Shown here: positions 44,600 through 56,358 of the stretch, one piece after another
Layout: each line of letters begins with the position of its first letter
How positions within the stretch are numbered: the stretch's first letter is position 1
Assembly (NCBI GenBank): GCA_941918925.1
Contig: OW799237.1
Span: 3,205,201 to 3,269,200 of the forward strand
DNA: 64,000 nt
Direction of reading: 5' to 3'
From: Phyto melanocephala
Taxonomy: Eukaryota > Arthropoda > Insecta > Diptera > Rhinophoridae
Notes under the pieces: model-generated
Database searches by the model: none
What the model saw: only the letters and a program-made list of their open reading frames with translations
Told to the model about the DNA's origin: nothing
Position numbers and translations under genes: made by a program

Positions 44600-45460
44600 T
44601 GTTTGTTTGTTTACTTCGCTCAAGAACAACTGAGAATGTTACAGTTGTTGACCATAGTGTTGAAGAAAACCCTCTCGTCGATCTCCGAAAATAGGCATCC
44701 TACAAACGGCATTACACCGTATTTTTATAAAAACTCAGGACATAAGGGTTTTAAAGTTGAGTTTATACAAGAACTCAAGCCTTTCGACCATCAACAAAGT
44801 CGTGTCTTTGCTGATTGGTTTCTTGGAATGCATCAAACTGATACGGAATTTCATTGAAAAACCATCTTGAGTGATTAGGCCCATTTTCACTTGGGAGTCT
44901 TTGCCAATAAGCTGAATTTTCGCATTTGTAGCAAGGAATACTAAAAAATTATTGTTGGAGAGCCTCTCTATTCTCAACAATTGACTGTTTGATGCGTGTT
45001 TTGGTCTGGCGAGTCTTTAGTATTGCGAAAATGAGGCTGGAGCAACTGTTGTGGTGAATGGATTGCGCTATAAAACGTTGATTAACAATTTCTTATAACC
45101 GGAATCGAAAGACATTTATGTGAATGACATTAGTTTTAGTTTTCAACACTACGGTGCTAGTCCCTTACTAGTAAAGACAAAATGGCTTATTTGCGTGAAA
45201 AATTATCTGACCGTGTTCTTCGATCACAATTGTCACAAGAGATCTTGTGTTAAATCACTTTGCATTTTTTTTCTCTGGGACTAAGTGAAAGATAAGGACT
45301 ATACCAATGACCTACAATCGATTCATGTCCCCAAACATTTAGCATATGTAAGTTATTGAAGACATGCAGCCGCAAATGTGTGAATTGGTGATAGAAAGTT
45401 TTATGGAAGAAATAAGGCCCTTTAAGGGTTGTCGTAGCGACCATTTGGTGTTGCTTTTCA
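44600..45460 (+). pseudogene. mariner-like transposase relic, near full span
   Basis: Joining frames by eye, conserved mariner segments occur in order. VVDHSVEENP lies near 44645. Then VEFIQELKPFDHQQSRVFAD (about 44755), a degenerate ILSD-AHFHLGVFANKLNFRI, LTV-CVFWSG, and the C-terminal MQPQMCELVIESFMEEIRP (about 45364). Many frameshifts and stops are present. It starts next to the end of the hairpin-end repeat. Family pattern is the same as at 280-790 and 60937-61560; this copy supplies the middle that those lack. Confidence 0.75.
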
Positions 45461-45614
45461 TTATTAATAATATATTATTTCCTTTACAATTCAATAAGCA
45501 TCTGGTAATTTCGCTTAAGGAAGAAGACCCTATTTCTATATTTATTATTACAATACAAATATATTCAAATTTAATTAACCGAGCCGAGTGTTACGAAGAT
45601 CATTTGCTCGTTGT

Positions 45615-45705
45615 AGTGCAACAGAACAGTCTCTGGCTGGAATCTAACCCGCAAACGGCCAGACTAACATACCCTTACACTACTGACTAGTCCAACGGGA
45701 CAGGA
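45615..45705 (-). repeat. tRNA-like relic (SINE-type)
   Basis: Minus strand: CAGTAGTGTAAGGGTATGTT (A-box position) and GCGGGTTAGATTCCAGC (B-box position, GGTTAGATTCC against GGTTCGATTCC). It adjoins the mariner relic. Degenerate and not a functional tRNA. Confidence 0.4.
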
Positions 45706-46187
45706 AGAAAAAACCATTTTATAAATTATTAAATAATAAAAAAAAAGTTCTAATAAATTCTCTATTTAAAAAATATTTTTAATAAAATCTCTATTAAGAA
45801 AAAAGAAATTTTTACAAATTTGTTTAAAAAAATTTCTCCTTAATGTTCTCTATTTGAAGAAAAACTTTGTTTTAATTTAAATTCTGAATAAAGAGAATTT
45901 AAAATTTTTAGGAAAATATATTTATAATTTATATTTTTAGAAAACTTCGAAAAATTCTTGATAGAAATTCTATTTTTAGAAAATTTTTAATAAGTTCTCT
46001 TTCTACAGTGATTTTTTAATCAAACAGAAAATCGATAAGTTTTATTTTCTATAAAAGATTTTTGTTAACTATAGACAATTTCGAATAAAAATAAAAAATA
46101 AAACTCAATAAAAATATTTCTAAGATTTTCCCCATATGCCTTTAAAAATTTTAAATTTAAAAAAATATTTTTATAAAAAAAACTTAC
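45706..46187. other. AT-rich start of the large RhoGEF intron
   Basis: A short phrase like TTTTTAGAAAATTTTTAATA recurs loosely, with no recognised element. The donor of the 46325-46188 exon is at its right edge. Confidence 0.5.
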
Positions 46188-46325
46188 TTTGGTCTTGATG
46201 TTAAATTTGGATCTGATGTTTTGCGTTGACTACGATTGCGTTTGTGGGATAAACGTTCCTTATATGATTCCGAGCGGTTAACTGAGACGGGTGCGCTTTT
46301 GTTCTGTTGATGTTGTTGATGTAAA
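46188..46325 (-). CDS. RhoGEF2: RhoGEF2-like, third exon of long form
   Basis: A 138-bp exon between CTTGTAG and GTAAGT, phase 2 in and out. It encodes LHQQHQQNKSAPVSVNRS, then a basic stretch SHKRNRSQRKTSDPNLTSRP. The RKTSDPNL motif resembles basophilic-kinase or 14-3-3-type sites, which is inference. It follows a 74-bp intron and precedes a 30.5-kb intron; the next in-phase acceptor is at 15665. Confidence 0.75.
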
Positions 46326-46399
46326 CTACAAGATAAAAACAAATTTAATTCAAATAATTATATGACAACAATTAAAGAAAAAAAAACTTTAGTACTTAC

Positions 46400-46736
46400 C
46401 GTTCTCTACGTGAATTACCCTCATTTGCGTCCTGCGCATTTATGTCATTGAGGGCACCACCACCCATAGATCCACCGGATGGTACAGCACCGGCATTTTG
46501 TTGTGCTATGGCTGTTGCTGCAGTTGTATTGGCGGCATCACTATAGGAGGATGTAGCTGCGCTAACACCCTGTGCTCCGGCGGCACCCGTACTAATATCG
46601 GCGCCATGAAATGAACTTTGTAAATCGCTGGCATTCAAATGTGCAGAAGTATTGCCATTGGAGCGTATTGATAAGTTGGCTGAATCCGTCCTGCGGTCTG
46701 ATGGATGCCTTTGTATGGAGGTGGAATTTAAACGCT
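46400..46736 (-). CDS. RhoGEF2: RhoGEF2-like, second exon of long form
   Basis: Bounded by CCCGCAG and G|GTAAGT, phase 1 in and phase 2 out. The 337 bp encode a low-complexity, Ser/Ala/Gly/Asn-rich segment: ERLNSTSIQRHPSDRRTDS, then SGGSMGGGALNDINAQDAN and a final EGNSRRER. No domain is recognisable. Both flanking introns are short. Higher GC and clean phase with its neighbours support it as a true exon. Confidence 0.75.
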
Positions 46737-47098
46737 CTGCGGGAGGAGAAAGAGGATATAAAATGTTAAAATAAATCTTTAAATGAGAATTACAACAACT
46801 GAAAAAGTTTAAAAAAGAAATTGCATTTAAGTTTATAGACAAACTAAACTGTTCGTTTTAAAGTTAAACTTGAATTAATATGGCCAGTGAAAATTTTGTT
46901 TTGAGCTTCAAAGAGTTAACTGTAGCTTATCTTTCCTCTTAACGAATACAAAACAAAATTCTGTATTTTTACGCAGAATTTATTATAAAGAACTTTTAAA
47001 AAAAAATGTTTTCTAAAAAATATTTTCAATAAATTCTAAATTATTAACAAACCCCTTTTAAAACAAGGTTTAGTTCATACAAAAAACTTTCGTCTTAC

Positions 47099-48872
47099 CA
47101 ACATTCAGCTGCTTATAGTACTCCGGTGATCCCTCGTTACACTCAACTCCCGCCACAGCGGAAGCTGTTAATGTTTTGCGTTTTTTGGCATTTTTACTGG
47201 CCGCCTTACGATTCTTATAATTATTTGTGGTCTCATTAATCTTGGCCGCAACTCTCGATGTAAGAGAAGGGGAAGATGATTTGCGTTTTGGCTCAACAAT
47301 TCTCACTGACTGCGTCTGTTGTTTTTGGCATTCGGGCGCACAGTCCAGTTCATCCTCATCACGTTCATCGCACGAATAAAAAGCCTCATCTTCAAAGTTG
47401 CCACTACTTTTGCTGCTATTCGAACTGTTGCGTTGAACTTTGGCCGAGGTAGTTTTGGAAATAATCTTGTTACATGGCTTAGGCGAGTTTTTACGCTCTT
47501 TAACAGGAGGCTTAAGCGAATCAACATTAAGAGTATTCGAAAGACGATCACATAAGGAGTTGTTTAGGGTTTGCTTCTTCACCAAAACCACATTGCGTTC
47601 AGCCTTGACATCATTGTCTTTGGGGACATCGGCCACTACACCATCTGGAGAATATTTCAAGGCTATAGGCATGGGTTTACAAGTGGCTGCTACTTGGATG
47701 ACAGCCGAGGCTGCCTCTGAGATCGATTTGCGTCTTATTATATTGAAATCATCGGTATTTAAGAATTTCTTATTGTTCATGACAAACTTGACCAGAGCCT
47801 GTAAATTGAGATTCGAATGGGGTCGATTTTTGGGGTCTTTGTTATCGCTCTTGGATTTCTTTTGTTGTTGCTGTTGTTTACTTTTCTCTTCGGTGGCCTT
47901 TAATATGGCTGTGGCTGTAGGAATTTTACGGTTGCTACGTGAGCGCTTTATGCTCTCACATTTTTCTAAATCACCAACCAATTTGGTTTTGGAGGAGCTT
48001 TTCTCTATGCGATTATTACGAAATTTACGGTCAGTTAAGAAAATTTTCTCTTTACCCAAACGAGGTAAATTGTCGGGTGTGGTTGAAATGGCCGAATCTT
48101 GTTTATCCTCCTCACTAGTGTTGGAGTCTTCATTATCACTATTACTAACTTCATTCTCATCGAAGTCATCGTCATCTTCATCCTCCTCCTCCTCATCGTC
48201 ATCATCATCTGCCAAAGCTGATACTGTTATACCCGCACAATTATTAGGAAATATGATGGGTAATGCCTTTTTATTACTCTCTTCCTTTTCCTGTGGGTTT
48301 GTTTTGGGGCTGCAAAAATTTTTGTAGAATTTCCTTTTTTGTGTCTCAGAATTCTTTAAAGATTTCAGCGAGTTCCGTTTACTATTACACTTGATCAGCG
48401 AGTCACTGTGAGGTAATTTACTAAAACTTTCTTCTTTCTCTTTTACCTTCTCTTTGGATTTCATTGTGTGCTTCTCTTTATCTTTAGATTTCTCTTGATT
48501 TTTTTCCTTTGACTTGGTCTTGGTCTTGGGTTTTGGTGTAGAGTTAAAGGCAACATTTGGCGGTGATGCTAAGGTTTCTTTCTCCTCCATTTCATCTGCT
48601 TCTTCCAAAGAAGTCGAGGGTTGAGCTTTTAAAATGAAACGCGGCGATTTTGATCTTTTACGCTCTGGAGCCAATATTGAGGCTTTGCGACGAAAACTAC
48701 CTCTGCGAAATTTTTCAAATTTTGAACCATTCTCATTATTATTGTTGTTCTCTGGAGTTAAGTTAATGGTATTGGTGATGGGATTTTGATTGGGTAAATC
48801 ATCCCCCTCCTCGACGGCTGTAAAGCTACCGTTGCCCGTTAAACGAAACCACATACGAGATAAATCGCTCAT
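47099..48872 (-). CDS. RhoGEF2: RhoGEF2-like, long first coding exon (591 codons)
   Basis: A true ATG at 48872 opens a 591-codon frame. An in-frame TAA lies about 30 bases upstream with no acceptor between, so this is the start. The donor is G|GTAAGA, phase 1, matching the next exon. Residues 1-30 (MSDLSRMWFRLTGNGSF...) look structured; the rest is predicted disordered. Basic motifs include RRKASILAPERKRSKSPR (61-78), a Lys-rich stretch at 113-148 and KNAKKRKTLTAS near the end. An acidic Asp/Glu run occupies about 222-241. No PDZ, RGS or C1 domain is present, although full-length RhoGEF2 has all three before DH. I take it as an alternative N-terminus. Confidence 0.7.
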
Positions 48873-50259
48873 TATTTTTAATTTTTTTTTATTTATTCTT
48901 TATAAATTTAAGTACATAGTTGGTGGTTCACAGTCTTATTATTGAGGTGGGAGAATAGTTTTTTTCTTAATCTCTTTCACTGTCTCTCTCGCTCTGTTCT
49001 CTTTAAAATGCTATTTTCTCTTTATTTAATATTTTTCCCCTTTTTTTAAGTACAAAATTAGAAATTTATTAAGTTTTTAAAGTTCGTTATTGATTCTCGT
49101 GCATTTCGTTTTGAATTCGTTAAGTTTTCAAAAATTTCCTTAAAATTCTTAAGCATTTTTATAATTAAGAATAATTTTAGTATTTTTTTTTAACACTTTA
49201 TTGTCGTTGTCTTCGGTTTAAAATTTAAAAAAATACTAAAACTGAATATTTTTATTGAGAATGAAAATTTATATATTTTTTTGTTTTTGTTTTTGTATTT
49301 TTTGCATTCGTGAAAATTTAAATATTGTATATTTTTTATGGCCTCAAAAGATCAGAAAACTCAAGATGTCGTAAATTTTTTGTTGATTTTTTTTCTCTTA
49401 AAATATTTTATTTTCTTTTATTTTTATTTTATCCATAAAAAAAATTATAATTTTTGTTCGTTTTTAAAGGTCAAGTTTAATTTAAATTTTAAGTTTTTCG
49501 CAAAAAAAAATTATTCATAAATTACATTTTCACCTTAAATAGATTTTGGCTGTTTAATGCTAAAAGAATTTTTAAATACTAACAGCTTTTATTAAGTGTT
49601 TTTACGTTTGTTTAATTTTTTATTTTTTCTCTTTTTTTTGTCACAACAAAGAGGTGTTTTTATCTATATCTGTTTAATAAATTTTGATTGCTTTGGGGTA
49701 TTTAAAAGACTACACCATTTACGACTACATGTGAGTAAAAATGTCTGTACCCCTTTTTAAGCACTTGGGGCTCTTGAAGGAGAGTGAGTTTCAAACTAGA
49801 GTTATTTCATAAGAAGTTGAGCAGAAAATTAGCATCAAATTAAACAAATTAACTGTCAAATTTATAAAATTTAAAACAGCTTTAGAGGAGGTTTATAAAT
49901 CTAATTTCCATAGAAAATCTATTTTATAAACACTTTACAAATTTTTAAAAACTTTTAAGAATAAGCCAATAAGAGTTTTATGCATTCGAAGTTGCTACTA
50001 CAACATATACATATAAAACACATACCTTACAAACGAATTTAAATTAATCTTTAATCCCACTCTTTGGCAAATATTAAGTTTTGAATGTTATCAAAACAAA
50101 TTTGAAAAGCATAGCTTTATTAACAAAAGAAATCTTTTTTGAAATTTATATACAAACGTATTTATTCTAAATTTAATATTCAACAAGTGCATCAGTAGCT
50201 TTCAAGCACTCACACTTAAGCATTGATTGCTAAGCGAATTTTTACAACTCGGTGACTAG
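48873..50259. other. Upstream region of the long RhoGEF form
   Basis: On the minus strand this should hold the 5' UTR and promoter. A GAGA-like run (GAGCGAGAGAGACAGTGAAA) lies at about 48980-48999. No convincing TATA box or initiator could be picked out, and no other gene is seen. Confidence 0.35.
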
Positions 50260-50897
50260 TCTATATGTATAAAAGTGAAACTCTGTGTATCTGTGTGTGT
50301 GTGTTTGTTTGTGTGAGTTAGCTATAGAATCCGAAACCGTAAAGCCAATCGCACTTAAACTTTGACCAGTTGTTGAACACATTTCAGGGAGTGTTTATGG
50401 GTGGTAAAAAGTGGGCGGGAATTTCACCGATTTTCTGAAACTTTGCACACATATTGAGCTGTCATGTTTATACAGTTTTATGATTAGAAAAGTGGGCAGT
50501 GCCACGCCCATAAAAAATAAGTTATTATTTTTAGCTATTTCCACTCAATCCAATAGTTCCCACCGATTTGCCTTTAAACTTCCAGCGACCACAGTTTCCA
50601 GTTCGCCTTTCCTTCGCTATTACCATCAACAAAGAACAAGGACAATCTCTGCGTGTTGCAGGATTGAATTTGTAAGATCCATGCTTTTCACATGGCCAAC
50701 TGTATGTCACATGCTCCAGGTTGGGAACACCGAAAAATTTGTTCACTTTTACAGCAAATGGAAAAACCAAAAATATTGTTTACCCACTTGCATTACAATA
50801 AAAATCAATAAAATATTATTTTTAATATATTCAATTAAAATTCAGAATGCATTTTTATTCATTAAGGGGTGTAGCAGCGCGCGCAGGGCTTGGCTAG
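50260..50897 (+). mobile_element. Deleted Helitron with helicase tail
   Basis: 5' end TCTATATGTATAAAAGTGAA; 3' end GCAGCGCGCGCAGGGCTTGG then CTAG at 50894-50897. Between them is a 5' section with GGGCGG-type motifs and the C-terminus of a Helitron helicase. The middle and the Rep domain are missing. It shows that Helitrons with coding capacity existed in this genome and may have driven the non-coding copies at 23-28.5 kb. Confidence 0.75.
50544..50801 (+). pseudogene. Helitron Pif1-type helicase C-terminus
   Basis: Frame from about 50544 reads NPIVPTDLPLNFQRPQFPV, RLSFAITINKEQGQSL, an in-frame stop after RVAGLNL, then DPCFSHGQLYVTCSRLGTPK and KTKNIVYPLALQ before TAA. FAITINKxQGQSL and SHGQLYVxCSR are helicase motifs V/VI of the Pif1-like RepHel proteins. 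One stop inside the remaining part confirms it is dead. Confidence 0.85.
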
Positions 50898-53810
50898 TTT
50901 TCTATAAAAAAGATTAGATGTCGCTTTGAGAGAGTACTATAAAAAACCGCTCTCCTTCTCTTTGGCTGCAATTGAAAAGTACTTTATTATTTACGATTTT
51001 TTTTAATAAATGGAGCCTTAACCACTAAAGTAACGTAACCAACAGAAAGCAAATTTTACAAAAGAAGATTTTTAATTTTTGTTCCAATTTCTTTAGAATT
51101 CTCTTTATGAATATTGAAACGTATACATGTTACGTTAATTTTGTCGTCTACATTTCGAGCAGGTTAGGCTAAAATGTGACCACGAAAAAAAGGGTCACGC
51201 AAAGAAAAAAGAAATTTTTTAAAGACTTTTATTTTAGTCACAATCAACACTTACTTACTGTAATAACCTCATCCAATATTTGCTTAAATTTGAAAGTAAA
51301 AGTTATTCACACAAAGAATTACAATTTAAAGTTGAATTTTCCAGTTTCAGCAGTAAACTGTTATGTCAAAACCAAGCGTTGCAATGTTTTGATTAATAAT
51401 TCGGAATCCCTTAAGAACAATTAAAAAATTGTGACATGAAAAAATTGTATGACAGTAAGAGGTGTATTATTGGCAGTAATTTTGTACATTTGGATAAGTT
51501 TAGAAATGATTTCGTTATTCTGGTTTTTTTTTCGTGAGTATGTCGTGACCATGATTTTTTTTTTTTTTTGGTCGCGTTTAATTTTCAAATAACTCTGTAA
51601 TTACGTAAGTGTAAATGTGTGTTAGCAAACAAAAATCAAGGCCGTGTATTCTTAATATTTTTATCGTGAGCTGCATGATGGTGAGTGAGAAGTTTTTTTA
51701 AGGGTCCATCTTTAGATTAAAACATCTAACAGGTAAGAGTTTCATATCGTTGGTCTCAAATAGAGAGGACCTAACTCAAATAGTTGTAACTTTATGGAAG
51801 AAGGTAAAAACGTAATAGAAAAACGTAATAGAAAAACGTAATAATGTTACTTATTTTGTAAAATTGCTTGCAATACTGTTATTTTCAATACCATTGCATT
51901 AATTTCGTTACAAATATGCGTTAGGGTCTTTCTACTTGAGACCATCATTATGTAAATAAAGGTTGCTCTCTATAATTAATTAATTTGTTTGTTTCGTTAA
52001 TCATTGCGTGAAACACATATTTTTTATAATCAGTTACGTTATTTTTACAGTCACAATAAAAAGTAAATGTCGTTTACGTTAAAATTTAGTGGTTTGTACT
52101 TTTGTAACTACATATTAATACTTTCGATTCAATATTTAAACAGACGAGTTGCTGGAGGCTGGAGAACAATTCTGCATCAAAAAGCCAATTTTGAAAAATA
52201 TGCCAGTTAAGTAATTTTCGCTGTTAGGACTCCATATAGAATTTGATATTTAGAGCCCTAGAATGTAGAGAGCCTTAAACACCCACTCATAAAAAAAACG
52301 AAGTCATTGAAAATGTCAAAAAATATTGGTGTAAACGGTAGATACTTTGTTAAAGATTTTAATTAAAATCTAATAGATTTCGTGCAGGCGTACATGCAGT
52401 ATAAAAAATAGTCATATTCAAGTCGAGCCATTTTTGTGTAATTGGAACTATAAATACATATGTATTTAAGAACCATAATCTGACTTAAAAAAAATGATTT
52501 TTTTTTTTGCTCTACCACCTCACGATGGGTTGTTTAATATAAAAATTTGCAACAAAAAAAATGGATTTTTTTCTACCAAAAAAAATTTTTTTTTCTTTAA
52601 GAAAAAGAATTATTAAAGTATAATTTTTCTAATAAACATTAAAAATATATTTAATATTTTTCAAAGTCTTCACATAGAGAGTCTTTTTATACAACATTTA
52701 TTTAAAATTTTTTTATAGAGACTATCTTAGGAAATGGTGTAGTCATGCATAATATTTATTAATATTTTTACTCATGCTTATTGAAAAGTCTGACTAAATT
52801 TTGTTTCGTTTTTTTTCTTTATCTAATTGATTTTCTTTTAAATGTTACGTACATATGTACATATGTATGTCCATACATACAAACATACGCTTTATTTTAT
52901 TTAGAAATAGACTTTTGCCATAAAAAAAATGAAATAAAAAACAATATTCGATAGAAAACCCTTTTTCCCTTAATAAGTCTGTATGTTTTAAATATTAAAA
53001 ACAACAACAACCATTGTCGGCCAGTCAGTCGTTTACTAATCAGATAAAAATCATACCAAAAAAAAAAAGCAAAAACAATAAAAATGTTAACAACAAAATT
53101 TACTATTTACTGGTATTTGACTAGTATTTGACTAGAGCTTTGAAGAAGTACCTTTTAACGTTATATTTGTTGTTTTGTTTTTGTTTTCATTTTTATTTAC
53201 TTTTTGTTAATACCACATGATGTCATCGTACTATTTTTTTTTCAAAAATATTGTTAAATATTATAACGTGAAAACAGTTTGTTAAATATTCTTGAAAAAT
53301 CTATAATTTTTACACACAAACATACACTTACACATTTAAAGATACGTAATAATGTTAAACGATAATGTGTTTAATAATCGATTTATAAAGTGTATAAAAG
53401 TACCATTCGAAAAACCAAAAACAATAAAAATAAACCTACAGAAGAAGTGCTTAAGGAGGAATTAAAATAAAGATTTTATGGGTTTTTAATGTTTTCCACA
53501 TTAAGAAGAAGAGCAAATAGTAAAAGTTATTGAGGCCCTTGTTATAAGCGATTTGCGATCTTGGACAGTAGTAAAAAAAATTATCAAAAGACTTAGATTA
53601 TTGTTTGGTATTATCAGAACAACTACAAAAATGTAGAAAAAATACACTAATGGCATTCACTTCGCCGGTTTTACTCTTGTGAATATGCGAAATTGCGTAA
53701 GTTTACGATTTTTTACTAGAAGGTGTTTAATGTTTAGATAATGGCCGATTTTTTTAAGCGTTGAGCGCTTACCTTCAGCAAAATAATCAGAAACATGTTT
53801 TATGTGGTTA
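50898..53810. other. AT-rich sequence, nothing recognised
   Basis: Microsatellite-like GTACATATGTACATATGTAT near 52850. The ORFs here are short, Lys/Asn-rich and unsupported. Confidence 0.5.
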
Positions 53811-53883
53811 TATTTATTTATTTATTTAAATTTCGGCAACCAAGCCTCTAGGCCATAATTGGCTACAAACTTCTACTAAAAAT
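53811..53883 (-). repeat. 70-bp inverted repeat, left arm (possible LINE 3' end)
   Basis: Exact or near-exact inverse of 56908-56980. On the minus strand it reads AGTAGAAGTTTGTAGCCAAT, TATGGCCTAGAGGCTTGGTT, GCCGAAATTTAAATAAATAA. An (AAAT)n-type tail at the outer end is typical of LINE 3' termini. Confidence 0.65.
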
Positions 53884-54764
53884 ATATTTATATTTACGCA
53901 TTAGGTTAGAGTAGTGCAAAAGTAAAAGAAAGTGCGAATATGAAAAAAAGGAGACAAAATTATTTCAATATAATTTTTTTAAATATTTTTCCTTTACTTG
54001 CTGCTACCTTTTTCAAAAGTGCGTAAGGGGAGGGCATGATTAAGCTATTTCTGGTAGCGATAAAATCAGCGCTTCTTGATTGCAAAATATAGACCTACGC
54101 AGTGGGTCATCGCATATAAAAATTATGCCTCTTGCATGGGCGCTTCAAAAAATTCGGTTTGGTAGTAAAGGTTTAAAAATAAAGCAGTTATTGCTTCTAA
54201 GACTCGTCGTGAACAAAAGTCAAGAATTATAAATGCGCATTGGTAAGTGATTCCGTAATTCTGTGATCCTCCTTTCAAAATTGATTCCAGGCTTGAATAA
54301 AGATATTATTGAAATAAAAAAAAATAATATGTCTTTAGGAGATAACAAAATAGTGTAAAAACAAGTGACGTCATGGTTAAATTTAAACGTTTCTTTTTTC
54401 AAACAAATTTTTATCCCTTTTCTTCCCGCTTTTTTACAACGGCTTGTATAAGGAAAAACTAAAAAATCTTTGTACAATACTGACATTGGCTCAGTAGGCA
54501 GTTAGTTACCCAGCAAAATATTTTTTAAATTTATTTTCAGTATTGCATACATTACATAGTAATGAGGGGTTATTACCACCATCATTATTTTAAAATACAG
54601 AATAAAGACAGATAATGACCATCACTATTTTAATGACCATAATTTATAATTCCTTTATAATTTCTTTAAATATTATAATAGGTGCAATAGAATATTACAA
54701 CAATACAGAATAAAAATAACCAGTACAGCTTTGTTGGTTAATACCCAGACCGAAATTACGACTA
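53884..54764. other. AT-rich sequence, nothing recognised
   Basis: No feature supported between the repeat arm and the MITE that follows. Confidence 0.45.
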
Positions 54765-55079
54765 AAGGCCATGACTGACTATCAGATTTAGTAGTTCGAT
54801 ATGTCAAAAATTGTATGTGTGTTCAGTAAGTGTGATAGTGTGGACACAAAGTGTACATGTGTGACAGATTTTTTGACAAGTGTGTCCGATTTGATAATCT
54901 TTTGAAAATTTTCATAAAATAATAGTTTCTGTGCGATCAGAGTTGCTTTTTCTAAGCAAATATGACAGTGTGGCATCCAATAACACATTTTGTTGCGATT
55001 TTTTCATGTAGGACAGAAAACAATCAGATTTTTATTTGACATAATCGCACAACTTTGTAGGATAGTCAGTCATGGCCTT
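54765..55079. mobile_element. MITE with 19-bp perfect inverted ends
   Basis: AAGGCCATGACTGACTATC at 54765-54783 and its exact inverse at 55061-55079 bound 315 bp. The interior is rich in GTGTG phrases (GTGTGTTCAGTAAGTGTGAT, GTGTGACAG) and is non-coding. A clear target duplication is not seen. Confidence 0.7.
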
Positions 55080-55317
55080 AAATAAGCAATAGTTTTGTAA
55101 TCTTGTGGGTACAAAAATACGATCCGTTTGCTATTTGATAAATACAAGATTATTAAATTAAAAATATATATATAGAAACAATTTCTTTGTAAAATTTTAT
55201 AAAAACAAAAAGTGATCTCAAGCTTAAATAAAAATAAGAAATTATCAATAGCAAGATCAAGAAATTGAGACGATATATTTATATATAGAAACTATAGAAA
55301 TATATATAGAAACTAGG

Positions 55318-55400
55318 AAGGGTGGCGTACCGTGGTATAGTGATTAAAGCGCAAAACTTCATAACCGAAATACCCTTGACTCAAATCCCAGAAGTGCAAA
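55318..55400 (+). repeat. tRNA-like relic (SINE-type), plus strand
   Basis: GGTATAGTGATTAAAGCGC at the A-box position and TTGACTCAAATCCCAG at the B-box position, followed by an A/T-rich tail. Arms do not pair well enough for a tRNA. Confidence 0.4.
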
Positions 55401-55480
55401 AATTTTTATACAAATTTTAAATTGGAAAAAAGTGGCAAATCATTAGTGGGGACTCAAACCACATATACAAGAAACTGCAC

Positions 55481-56358
55481 CAGGGATGGCAAAGTTGGTA
55501 CAATTGCACTTTTTTGGTACTTTTTAAACTCGAAAAGTACAGTGGTACACCAATGAGTTTTTTTAGTACAATTAAGGAATCTCCACTGCTTTAATAATTT
55601 TATATGGCAACTCATCATTGCTGCTGGTAAAGAAATACTTAAATCTTACAATTTCTGGGCAACAGTTTTTAAGATAAAATTTGAGGCTAATGAATTGATG
55701 CTTCCAAAACTTACAAAAATTGTAAGAGGTATACTATCAGTTCCACAATCATCAGCAAATGTGGAAAGGATATTTTATAATTAAAACCAAAGTGAGAAAC
55801 AGACTACAAACATCAACATTTTGCGGCTTAATCCAAACAAAGGATATACTGAAGTCACGAAATTGCAATTGTTATAATATAAACATATCAAGTAAGTTAT
55901 TATCGAAATGGAAATTGTGATCTCGAAATCGATTTAAAAGCTAGTACGTAGTATCCAGGCGAATTCATACAGGTAAAATTATCAGCCTAGCTGATGGAGA
56001 AAAATAGTGTCAGAATTCGTTGAATTTGCCTTCATTTAATTTATCAATGCAGGGATGGTAAATGAGATTTTGTTTTCGGTATTAAACATTTAAATTGAGT
56101 GTACTTTTTTGATGATAAATTTACCAAAAATATGTATATTAGTTGCTTTTGTACAATTTATGTGTTTTACTAATGTATATCCTTTTTTTAAATAAAATTT
56201 AATTTCATATTATAACAATTTCTCCAACCCTGATAGACGAATTGGCATCGGCAGAAAACATTCCTAAAAAGTTGCTTGATTTTCTTTGTTTTAAGGTCAA
56301 AAAAGTAAAATTTTTCAAGCTATTTGGTACAATTTGAAATTTCCTGATGCCATCCCTG
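55481..56358. mobile_element. hAT transposon remnant with 8-bp target duplication
   Basis: Starts CAGGGATGGCA at 55481 and ends TGATGCCATCCCTG at 56358. Flanking octamers AACTGCAC and ATCTGCAC differ at one base, as expected of an old 8-bp hAT duplication. It contains the C-terminal part of a hAT transposase. An inner pair of CAGGGATGGTAAA/CCAACCCTG-like repeats at 56050-56232 is shared with 40.0-40.2 kb. Confidence 0.75.
55626..55872 (+). pseudogene. hAT transposase C-terminal dimerisation relic
   Basis: Reads KEILKSYNFWATVFKI, LPKLTKIVRGILSVPQSSA, NVERIFYN, then a stop and a frame change to IKTKVRNRLQTSTFCGLIQT and KDILKS. LSxPxSSAxVERxFS...KxRNRL is the signature of the hAT dimerisation domain. 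The DDE part and N-terminal zinc finger are missing. Confidence 0.8.

Noticed and set aside
47440..48327. 295-codon plus-strand open frame
   Set aside because: It is the antisense of the long RhoGEF exon. The Ser and Cys runs are mirror translations of Asp/Glu and Gln codons. No domain and no splice context.
50411..50917. 168-codon plus-strand frame and the opposing 50531-50770 frame
   Set aside because: Both are out of frame with the real helicase remnant (50544-50801), which shows the motifs.
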